The notes under the pieces were generated by a model, which was given only the letters and a program-made list of their open reading frames with translations, ran no database searches and was not told the DNA's origin. Shown piece after piece: positions 55,950 to 64,000 of a DNA stretch of 64,000 nt (its first letter is position 1; every line of letters begins with the position of its first letter). The position numbers were made by a program, and so were the translations under genes. The DNA lies in the NCBI GenBank assembly GCA_008360975.2, contig CM039211.1, positions 4,533,522 to 4,597,521 of the forward strand, written 5' to 3'. Source of the DNA: Lichenostomus cassidix. Lineage: Eukaryota > Chordata > Aves > Passeriformes > Meliphagidae.

Positions 55950-56730
55950 AAAGGAGGGAGGGAGGGAGGGAGGGAGGGAGGGAGGGATGGGAAATAAGGG
56001 ATGAGGGAAGGGGCGGGGAGGGGAGGAATGGGAAAGGGGACGGGAGAACAGGGGAAGGGAGTTTCAGGGATGTTTCAGAGGAGTTTCAGGGATGTTTCAG
56101 AGGAGTTTCAGGGATGTTTCAGAGGAGTTTCAGGGATGTTTCAGAGGAGTTTCAGGGATGTTTCAGAGGAGTTTCAGGGAGGTTTCAGAGGAGTTTCAGG
56201 GAAGTTTCAGAGATGTTTCAGAGGAGTTTCAGGGAAGTTTCAGGGATGTTTCAGGAAAGAGATGTTCCAGGAAAGGGATGTTCCAGAGAAATTTCAGGGA
56301 AATTTCAGGGCCCTGAAATAATTTTCAGGGAACTTTCAGGAAAGTTTCCGGGAAGTTTCAGGGAAGGGAATTTTCACAGAAGAGAACAAGAGGGGAATGG
56401 AAGTTTCAGGGAAGGGATGTTTCAGGGAAGTTTCAGGGAGGGGAGTTTGAGGAAAGTTTCAGAGTAGTTTCAGGGAAGGGAAGGGAAATTTCAAGGAAGT
56501 TTCAGGGAAGTGAAGGGAAGTTTTAGGAAAGTTTCAGGGACGTTTCAGGGAAGGGAAGTGAAGGGAAGGGAAAGTGAAGGGAAGTTTCTGGAAGTTTCCG
56601 GAAGGGAAGGGAAGTGAAGTTTCAGGAAGGGAAGTTTTGGGAAGAGAAGTTTTGGGGAGGGGAGGGGAACAGGTGAAGCAGGGAGACAGGGAGGCAGGGA
56701 GAGAAGGAGAGAGAGAAAGAGAGAGAGAGA
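55950..56730. repeat. (GGGA)n plus 11-bp GTTTCAGGGAN satellite, block 2
   Basis: Repeats the order of 54627-55137: (GGGA)n, the 'atgggaaataagggatgagg' junction, the G-rich block, then the 11-bp satellite. The satellite begins as a regular 22-bp dimer (GTTTCAGGGAT-GTTTCAGAGGA). The 18-bp palindrome recurs at 56302-56319. The shared internal order shows that block 1 and block 2 derive from one longer repeat unit. Confidence 0.92.
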
Positions 56731-56793
56731 AAGAAGGACATGAAGAAGGAGCTCTGATGCTCTCCATCAGGGCTTCTTCTTCATGTCCTTCTT
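56731..56793. repeat. 29-bp hairpin at the purine-to-pyrimidine switch
   Basis: Left arm 56731-56759 and right arm 56765-56793 are reverse complements at 27 of 29 positions by eye, with a 5-base loop. Left of it the plus strand is purine-rich; right of it, pyrimidine-rich. Confidence 0.93.
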
Positions 56794-57440
56794 CTCCTTC
56801 TTGTCCTTCTTTTGCTTCTTCTTGTTTTTCTTCTTTTTCTTCTTCTTCTACTTGTTGTTTTTCTTGTTCTTGTTCTTGTTCTAATTACCGTTCTTGTTCT
56901 CATTCTCTTTCTCATTCTCTTTCTTGTTGTTCTTCTTCTTTTTCATGTTGTTCTTGTTCTTTTTCTTGTATGTCTTCTTATTGTTTTTCTCCTTCTTCTT
57001 GTTAATTTTATTCTTTTTTTTTTTGGTCTTATTCTTGCACTTCTTCTTCTTCCTTTTCTTTTTTAGTACTACTTCTTCCTCTTCTTCATCCTTTTAATGT
57101 TATTCTTAATTCTTTTCTTACTGTGTTTTTTGGGGGGGGTCTGGTTTTCTTAGTGTGGGTTTGTTGCTTGTTTTTCCATACTAACACTATTTCTTCTTCT
57201 TTATTTTCTTCTTCTTATTCAGCTCTTCAGTCTTCCTAGTATTGTTTACTACTACTATAATTTCTTCTTCTACATTAGCTTATTCTTCTTAGTCTTAGTC
57301 TTAGTCTTCTTCCTATTATTATTTCTAGTCTTAATATTCATCTTGTTTTATTCTTACTCTTACACTTTTTAGAACTACTATTTCTTCATCTTGCATTATA
57401 TTCTTCTTATTCTTATCATTCCTATTCTTATTCTTTTTGT
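56794..57440. repeat. Pyrimidine-rich CTT/TTC tract decaying into T-rich sequence
   Basis: CTT, TTC and CTTGTT units dominate to about 57110. Degenerate TTCTTA/TTAGTC-type sequence follows, interrupted by a TTTTTTGGGGGGGG run near 57126-57140. No coding potential beyond low-complexity frames. Confidence 0.85.
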
Positions 57441-57673
57441 GGTTTTGGGGGGATTTTCTGCATTTTTTTGGTCTGGAATTTTTGATTTTTTTTTAATAGC
57501 TAATTCTATTGCTTACAGGCAACTTCATTTTGTTTCATACGAATTGCCTGGGTCGCAGTCTGGCTCTTTACAGTCGTGTCCAGGGAGAAACAACTCTTTC
57601 CTGTGCTGAATCCTCACGGATACAATCCCAAAGGATCAGCACGGAGTCCTTTCCAGATGAGAGGGGCTGGCTG
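57441..57673. other. Spacer left of duplication copy 2
   Basis: T-rich then mixed sequence leading to the copy 2 boundary. No recognised feature. Confidence 0.5.
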
Positions 57674-57679
57674 CAGGCA

Positions 57680-58810
57680 CTAATCCTCGGGCAGTGTCCC
57701 CATGCAGGGGAAGCAAACCAGGGCCCTCCGCAGTGCCCGCAGCGCCCGCCTGAAGCGCGAGGGACGCTTCTTGCGGGGAAGCGGCTGCTGGCTGAGGGCC
57801 TGGGCTCCCGGCTGGGCAGGCCCCGGGCTCTCGGGCCATGCCTCGGGCACCTGCTGGGCCAGGCTGGGAGAGGCCGCGGTGCCTCGGGCTTCCTGAAGGG
57901 CCACCGTGGCCCAGAGCGGCACTCGTGGGCACGGCCCCAGTGACAGCTGCTCAACCCAGGCCTCCCGAGGAAAAGGCACAGGGCGCCCGCCTGCTGTCAT
58001 AAGCGCCACTCTTTGCTGCCTGGCGTCTGCTTCCTCCTCCTCCTGCAGCTCCAGGAGGCTCACGTTGTCCCACTCCAGGCTCTCGTGGTCACCTGCCTCT
58101 CCCCAGCCGTCCTGTGCCAGCTCCCTGTCTCTGGTGTCCTGGCAGCTGGACTGCATCGAGGAGCTCTTCCCTCTGCTGCCTTTGGACAGCTCCTGGCCCA
58201 TGGAGCCTTGCTCTTCACAGAGCTCTTGTCCAGCGCTCTCTTCCCAATCCGAGTGTTCTCGGTAGCTGCTGGTTTCTTGTGGGGACAGCTCGTCCTGGCT
58301 GGCTTCTTCCCAGTCCGACACCCTGGTGGAGCTACCGCATCGTCCCTGGAGAAGCCCTTGCTCCGTGCCTTCTTCCCAGTCAGACATTTCTTGGACGCTA
58401 AGGACTTCTCCCAAGGACAGTTCTCCCTTGCTCCATTTGTCCTGTTCTCTTGTGGACACCCAGTACTCCAAACAGTCTTCCCAGATGTCGCTGTCATCTT
58501 CAGAGAGGTCTTGCTCTCTGCCTTCTTCCCAGCTGGAGACTTTCTGGTAGGTCCTGGCATCTTCTGGGGACAGCTCTGGCCCTCTGCAACCTGCCCCTGG
58601 GGTCACGTTCTGGTCTTTCTTAATTTCTTCTGGGGAGAGCTCTGGCTCTTCCCCATGGTCACGCTGGGGAAGCTCCAGCTCCCCAGCCAAGACTCCCTTC
58701 TCCAACACCCAGCCCCTCTCTTTCTCCTGCTCACTGCTGGCCTGGGCTCCCAGCAGGGCAGGTGAGGGGCTGGGGGACTGTGAGTCGGTCCTTGCCTTGC
58801 GCTCTGCCAT
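57680..58810 (-). CDS. Uncharacterised acidic S-D-W-E-E repeat protein, copy 2
   Basis: An intact ORF of 376 codons ending in TAG, starting at the ATG of MAERKARTDS in the same gaaATGG context as copy 1. The architecture is the same: Ser/Pro-rich N-terminus, long acidic body with four S-x-W-E-E motifs, and a basic tail PRKKRPSRFRRALRAL with CFPC. By eye it differs from copy 1 at 20 residues: 69, 75, 83, 87, 90, 98, 119-121, 124, 125, 131, 132, 136, 140, 142, 157, 173, 180 and 227. Residues 1-68 and 228-376 are identical. The family is not recognised. There is no premature stop or frameshift. It could be a recently duplicated lineage-specific gene or a member of a larger multicopy family. Confidence 0.7.
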   Translation of the reverse strand: MAERKARTDSQSPSPSPALLGAQASSEQEKERGWVLEKGVLAGELELPQRDHGEEPELSPEEIKKDQNVTPGAGCRGPELSPEDARTYQKVSSWEEGREQDLSEDDSDIWEDCLEYWVSTREQDKWSKGELSLGEVLSVQEMSDWEEGTEQGLLQGRCGSSTRVSDWEEASQDELSPQETSSYREHSDWEESAGQELCEEQGSMGQELSKGSRGKSSSMQSSCQDTRDRELAQDGWGEAGDHESLEWDNVSLLELQEEEEADARQQRVALMTAGGRPVPFPREAWVEQLSLGPCPRVPLWATVALQEARGTAASPSLAQQVPEAWPESPGPAQPGAQALSQQPLPRKKRPSRFRRALRALRRALVCFPCMGTLPED

Positions 58811-59246
58811 TTCAGACACGCTGCCGCACAGAGTCCCGGGAGCTGCTTGCTGACAGCACGGTGGCTCTCCTGGGACTGGCCACGGCAGGGCCCTGCAGTG
58901 CCCCTTGGATACCCTCAGCCAGGGCACGGCTCTCTGATGTCACAAGGGCCTTTGGGCACCGTCATGTCCCGCCTCACAGAGCCAGGGCCCTGACACAAGG
59001 CGCCCGTGTCACCAAGGGCCTCCTGCGGCCATCCTGCCACAGCACAGCCACTGCAGGTGGCGTGGAGTGGAGCAGCCCCGGGACTCGTGGGCTTCCAGCC
59101 CCTAGGTCTGACCCGGGTTATAAAATCATGTGAAATGCCAGTGAGAAACCGCTCACTTTTCAATGGAATTGAGAGGGGATAAAGTCTTGGAAACAAAACC
59201 TGTTGATTTGTTTCAACAGGTCAGCTGAGGCAGTGTGTTTCCTTCC
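58811..59246 (-). promoter_or_regulatory. Candidate upstream region of copy 2
   Basis: Carries the same TATA-like motif (about 59126-59115 on the minus strand) and the same 8-bp-arm inverted repeat (59199-59220) as copy 1. Conservation of spacing between copies is expected from a recent duplication and is not by itself evidence of function. Confidence 0.33.
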
Positions 59247-59315
59247 CCTTCGAGGCGAGCAACATTTTGGTCCCAATGGCAACATTTTGTCCCCTTTCCC
59301 AACCGGGCGCGGTCC

Positions 59316-59355
59316 CTGGCCCTGGCCCTGGCCCTGGCCCCGGCCCTGGCCCTGT
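59316..59355. repeat. (CCTGGC)n hexamer expansion specific to copy 2
   Basis: About six units of CCCTGG/CCTGGC where copy 1 (near 54130-54146) has only about two. It is a length difference between the two duplicated segments. Confidence 0.85.
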
Positions 59356-59589
59356 TGACATGGCATAGGCACCCAGGAGCTCACAGTCTCTCCCCACCTC
59401 CTCCTTCTCTTTCCCCTCCCCTCTCCTCCTCCTTCCTTTCTCGGTGCTGCCTGTAGCCTTGCTTCTGCAGGGGGTGCCTACATCACTGAAAGGTGCAATG
59501 AACAGAACAAATGGTCTCGTTTGCACCTTAATTTGGGCAGAGGTATTTCCAAAGAACCTTAAGTACTGGATCATAACAGGTGATCCAGC

Positions 59590-59830
59590 TCTGGCAGGAT
59601 CTCCATCGCTCTCCTCTGAACTCATCTCAGCAGCTCCAAGTCCTCCTCCTGCTGGGCCAAAGACATGGCTGTCGTGTTCCCGCTGGGCTCTGCCACAAAT
59701 GGAGCAGAGGAACAGAAGGCCCTGCCTTGAGCTGCTGCCCTGGGCTCATTGCCATGCAGCCCAGGACAGGGCTGCCTTTCTGGGCTGGCAGCACAGCTTG
59801 CCTGCTCTGGCTGAGCTTCTCAGCCATGGG
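59590..59830 (-). mobile_element. CR1-derived sequence (sense on -)
   Basis: Phrases such as 'tccatcgctctcctctgaac', 'cagctccaagtcctcctcct', 'cagcccaggacagggctgcc' and 'gctgagcttctcagcc' resemble the complement of more 5' parts of the CR1 3' region. Divergence is high and edges are uncertain. Confidence 0.5.
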
Positions 59831-61357
59831 CTCGCCCGAGTCCTCCTCCTCCTCACCCCCTGCCCTGCTCGGCTCCTGTGCCTTGCCCCGCCCGTGCTGA
59901 GGGGAGCTCGATCCACTCTCTGAGCCATTGGCAAGGCCATTGCAGCGCCCCGAGCAAAGGCAGACCCCTGAGGGACTCCTCTGATCCCCGGCCTGCAGCT
60001 GCCCGTGGAGTCACTGACCGCAAGGCCCTGGCTGTGTCCATCTGGCCGAGCACTCGTGCCCTGAAGAGGCCAAGCCGGCATGGCCAGGGCTCTGCAGGAC
60101 GGGGCTGGGCTGGGCTGTGGCCTTTGTCCAAAGCCTCGCTGGGCTTCTGGCTCCCAGCAGGGCAGTCAGAGACCCAGCTGTCATGGCAATATCTGCAACG
60201 TTGCTGGGAAGCACTGCTGCCCATTCCGGCAAAACTGTCTCAGGGAGCCGAGAGCACAGAAGCTCAACCCTCCTTCGCCCCACCGCAGCTTTGGGCTGTG
60301 GCTTCAGCTGCCTCACGGCACTTGAGCTACCCCTGAGGGGACACTTCATGGTAGCTCAATGGCTACCATTAGGTGGCTAATTAATGGCTCAGTGGTAGCT
60401 CAGTGGTGGTTCAATGGCCTCATGTCTAGGCACAAGGAAACAAGACTGAGGGGGAAGAAGGAAGAGAGCCAAAGGCAGCAGCAGCTGTGCTGAAAATCAG
60501 CTCGGGCTGGCTTCGGCCTGGGCGAGGCCATAGGCCACAGGCTCACGTGCTGAGGCCAGCTTTGCCACACTCCCCCCAGCCAAGAAGGCAGCAGGAGCAG
60601 AGCTTTGGGGCTGTGCTGTCAGCTCTGCTTGGGGCCGGTGAACACCGATCCTCCCTCACACCGGCTGGCTGACGTGCTTAGGCCGGAGCCACAGGCCTCA
60701 GCCAGAGCTGAGCGACCAGATGGATCCTGGCCATGATGGGACTGATGCCAGCAGGGGTACTGAGCTCAAAGGAGACGGCAAAGGTGCTTCTGCCAGCCGT
60801 TTGTAACCTTGTGTAGTCACCTGCAAGGAATGGATCATTGTAAGGAACTTTCCCAACGGGCATGAATGAAGAGAGGCTGCTTTGTAGAGCATTGAGGGAA
60901 AGCCCTGCCAGCCAGGCAGGCCTGTGCTCTGACCTAGCCCCAGCCCTGCTGACAGGGAAACGTGCAATCAGATCCGGGATTTTCTGTGCTAAAAGCATCA
61001 TCAAGTCACTTGGACTGGCTGATTTGGGCCCACAGAAGCTGCATCCCCTTTTGGGGTGAATTTGGAGACCTCCGTTACACGTGGACACACCTGGTGGGAT
61101 TTTTCCCATTGCTGGGAGGATTTCTCCAGGTGCTCACTGTGAAATTGAGCTCCCCAGAGACAGGTGAACTGAGCCTCAGGGGTCACGGGGGGATCCCCGG
61201 GGCTGCTGTGTTGGAGGAGGCTGCTCAGCGGCTTAAATGAATGTTTACAAGCCAAATAAGGCTTCCCCTCACCTTCCGCCTGTCTTCTGCATCTTGTGGT
61301 TTTAGCATTTCACTGGATCTCTGTGACATTTTCTGGTGGTCTGGAGTTGATGGTACA
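59831..61357. other. GC-rich unassigned sequence
   Basis: Several ORFs of 60-150 codons overlap on both strands (for example 60678-61109 minus and 59878-60336 plus). None matches a family I know. A short run of AATGGCTCAGTGGTAGCTCA-type repeats lies at about 60348-60417. No RNA gene was seen. Confidence 0.4.
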
Positions 61358-61359
61358 TA

Positions 61360-61390
<31 letters not shown>

Positions 61391-61392
61391 GC
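61358..61392. repeat. (TG)n(TA)n microsatellite
   Basis: A compound dinucleotide repeat, about six TG units followed by about nine TA units, in non-coding sequence. Confidence 0.93.
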
Positions 61393-62566
61393 ATTCTATA
61401 TACACTATATAAAATACATAAAGAACATACTCTCTAGCAGTTATCCTTAACACTTGTGTCTCCCTAGAGGAATTCCCAGTTTGTCCATTTTCTGGGGATT
61501 TGAGCCCACTAGAGGGAGATGTGCACAAAGCCTGTTTTGAACTGCACAGGTGGTTCACTTTGGTTTATTCTCCATAAGATGAACAGACTGCTTAGCATTC
61601 ATTGCTCTGTTTTCTTGTCTGTGTGAAATGGTTGCCTGTACTGTACTTAATCTCAAAATATTGATGGGTTTTGATTGCTACAGCCAAAGGCAGCACCCCT
61701 TCAGTAAGCCTGCTCAGCTCCTCGCCACTGGATGTTATTTCCACTAGGCTGTGTTGCTCGTGGCTTTGATTCTTTCAAGCTATTCAACAAGTTATATATG
61801 AAATAAGTTGCTCAATCAACTCCTGTTGCTGGATCAACTCACGTATTGAATGGTTTCTCTTCTGGCAAGTGATGAAGTGTCTGGATGATCTGAAGCCTTT
61901 GAAGGTTAAGGCCTGTGGTCAGTTATTTGATTTGGTTGTTTCACACTGCAAAGCTGCTGTTTGTTATTTCTGTCTCAAAATGAACATCTGAGAAACATGG
62001 CTCAAGTAGGAAGGTTAGACATGCACTGTGAGGACAGCACAAGAATTTCCCTGGTGTTAGTTTTGGTGGCTGCCTGTTGAGGAAACGCTGTTTTCTCACA
62101 GGATCATGCCATTTTTGAGTTTACAGAAACACCCAGTGAGGAACTGTATGAATTTAAACTTGAATTGCACAGCACTTAAGCTCGTGTCTTCAGATCACAG
62201 AGTAAGTTATAACTTTTAAGTCTTTAATCTTGTAATGAAACCTTAGGCTGAAGGCAAACTGTAAGAGGCATGGCAGGGGAAAGATGAGCATGCAGGTTCT
62301 AAATTGCATTCCAGCAAATCTTACTAGTAAAGTAATTCTGCCTACAAAAATTAGCTGTAACTCATTCCTCATGTTATCTGCTCCCTCTGATGTTTCCAGA
62401 GAAAGATGACATCAGGTGTGCCCAGGTGTGCCTTGATCTTGTAAGAGTGACAGAGTCATGAACTTCCAGAGTCTGTCCTCAGTTTTTGTTAGGACAGCCA
62501 AGGATTTCAGGTGTGAAATGTCCAAGTGAAATCAGTTACAACTGTTGTAGCTCCAGACTTCACCAT
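61393..62566. other. Non-coding sequence, no feature recognised
   Basis: AT-rich, with no coding exon, RNA or transposon that I can support. Confidence 0.5.
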
Positions 62567-62815
62567 GTCCTGGTTTGGCATTGGAGGGACAATTAAAGCT
62601 CACCCAGTGCCACCCCTGCCCTGGCAGGGACACCTTGCACTGTCCCAGGCTGCTCCAAGCCCCAGTGTCCAGCCTGGCCTGGAACACTTGCAGGGATCCA
62701 GGGGCAGCCACAGCTTCTCTGTCACCCTGTGCCAGGGCCTGCCCACCCTCACAGGCAATATTTTCTTCATAACATATCATCCAATGTGCCCACTTTTGTC
62801 TTGTAATGGCAAATT
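62567..62815 (-). mobile_element. CR1 LINE 3' end (sense on -)
   Basis: Complement of a CR1 tail: 'cagtgccacccctgccctgg', 'ctccaagccccagtgtcc', 'ccacagcttctctgtcaccc'. It then decays through 'cacaggcaatattttcttca' to unrelated sequence near 62815. It is 5'-truncated and closely similar to the copies at 49951 and 52219. Confidence 0.85.
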
Positions 62816-64000
62816 CCTGCCCGGTAGTCACCTTGCATGAACTGCCTAATGGAGCACAGGTGGACTTTGATGGATTTGAGCTTTGATGGAGCTTGACCTG
62901 GGAGACTATTTCTGCTGATCCTTAGTTGCTTTGTCAAGAGCATTACAGAGGTGCTTGTAGCATGGCACATGGCTCTTGGAGCATCTAATCAAGTAAATTT
63001 CAAAGGTTTGTAGACAATCAGTGTCTATCAGGAAAGAGTTGTTTTGGCAGAAAAGGGTTTCAGCAGTGCAGTACTTGTGGCATGGGGAAAATAAATATGA
63101 GAAACAAGAAATACCATTTTATGTCAAGAGTTAGTGCACTAAGCCAGCTTTTGAACCTTTAGTATTTCCTTGTTGAATCATTATCAGAATGCTTTTCTTT
63201 CTTTGTTTGGGCACACAGCCATTCAGGTTGTTTATTTCCTGCTGCAGCCAGTCGCCTGAGCATATCCTCTGGGAGCAGTGCAGCTGCCTTTCAGCTTCCC
63301 CTGAAGGCACTGAAGGGCACAGACACTCCTCCCACACCTCAACCCCAGGATGCACTCCACTCAGAGGAGAATGCACTCCAAGCAAACAGAAAACTGTCCT
63401 GAGGATTGTCATGAGGGAGTACAACTGAGCAAAGAGTTACTAGGTATGTCACTGTCCAAGTTTAATTTAAAATATTAATTAGCAATGTGGAATGAAAAAT
63501 GAAAATACACCATTCATATGAGGCAGCTGGGTTATTGTTGCTGGCTGTATAGAGGTCATGGAGAGAGAGAAAGATGACAGAAGTGGAAAACGTCAGTCAC
63601 AAATAGCAACGTTTTGCAAAGTAAGCCATGTGAGCAAAAGTATTTTGATTGTAAAGGACATGCTTGGAAGCCAGCAATACAGAGAATGCCACAGTTGTAG
63701 CATAGCAGGCAGTAAGTCAGACCAGGCTGTCCCTGTTTTGTGCAGACTTGCAGTTCCCTGACTGGCCAGAGCACAGGATGGCCAGGGAATTGCTCTGGGT
63801 TATTTGCTCATCTGCTGGCATTTTGCAGTGATTGATTCAGCCAGGGATCATGCATTTGTGTAGGGTGGGGGTCTGGAGGTGCTCTGTCCCAACACACCCA
63901 ACCATCCCACCCCAGCCCCAATGCAAGCCAGCGTGGATCAGATTATTTAGAACCTTGTTCCCTGAGTTTTGGGTATCTCCAGGTCTGTTCCAACATTTCA
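62816..64000. other. Non-coding sequence to the window end
   Basis: No exon of the CKMT2 gene expected next by synteny was recognised on either strand, and no repeat is evident. Confidence 0.45.

Larger units (their letters stand above)
57674..59511. repeat. Segmental duplication, copy 2
   Basis: The second copy of the 1.8-kb segment at 52484-54299, same orientation. It differs by scattered substitutions, a divergent patch inside the ORF (58385-58606) and an expanded CCTGGC/CCCTGG hexamer run at about 59316-59355. It ends with 'ggtgcaatgaacagaacaaa', after which the two flanks diverge. Confidence 0.92.

Noticed and set aside
56001..56467. Repetitive ORFs with MFQRSFRDVSEEFQG-type peptides
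   Set aside because: They are translations of the 11-bp satellite in different frames, not a gene.
54480..56793. CRISPR-like array
   Set aside because: The repeats are contiguous short tandem units without spacers, in a vertebrate genome.
59878..60349. Overlapping 110-152-codon ORFs on both strands
   Set aside because: GC-rich sequence with no family match and no consistent frame or splice structure; likely chance.
61393..64000. Possible CKMT2 3' exons
   Set aside because: Synteny predicts CKMT2 next, but no creatine kinase peptide could be found on either strand before the window ends.

Overview
The window is a vertebrate nuclear locus, almost certainly from a bird and probably a songbird. 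It has intron-rich genes with canonical GT/AG boundaries and several CR1 LINE 3' ends of the type found in birds. The gene order SSBP2 - ACOT12 - ZCCHC9 matches human 5q14, which corresponds to the avian Z chromosome; the Z assignment comes from known synteny, not from the sequence itself.

Layout, left to right. Positions 29-6452 hold the last four coding exons of SSBP2 (+). They are followed by a 3' UTR and AT-rich DNA, with candidate poly(A) signals at 7012, 7341 and a possible distal one at 18685. A CR1 3' end and a C/T-rich minisatellite precede a CpG-rich promoter near 21.9-22.1 kb. ACOT12 (+) runs 22066-43934; I can assemble all 15 coding exons, in phase, into a 543-residue thioesterase. 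ZCCHC9 (-) runs 51929-46800, convergent with ACOT12; five coding exons give a 228-residue protein with four CCHC zinc knuckles.

Right of ZCCHC9 the window changes character. A ~1.8 kb GC-rich segment occurs twice in direct orientation (about 52484-54299 and 57674-59511). Each copy carries an intact, apparently intronless 376-codon ORF on the minus strand, encoding an acidic protein with repeated S-D-W-E-E motifs and a basic, cysteine-containing tail. I do not recognise this family. Between the copies lie about 3.4 kb dominated by a layered purine-rich satellite (GAAA, GGGA, an 11-bp GTTTCAGGGAN unit, and AAGGC repeats). The satellite switches to pyrimidine-rich sequence at a 29-bp hairpin. 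The remainder (59.5-64 kb) is CR1-derived and unassigned non-coding sequence; the CKMT2 gene expected next by synteny is not visible.

The three conserved genes are separate transcription units: an LDB-associated transcription cofactor, a cytosolic acetyl-CoA hydrolase and a nuclear zinc-knuckle protein. They show no sign of acting together. The novel part is the duplicated S-D-W-E-E gene pair and the satellite between the copies.
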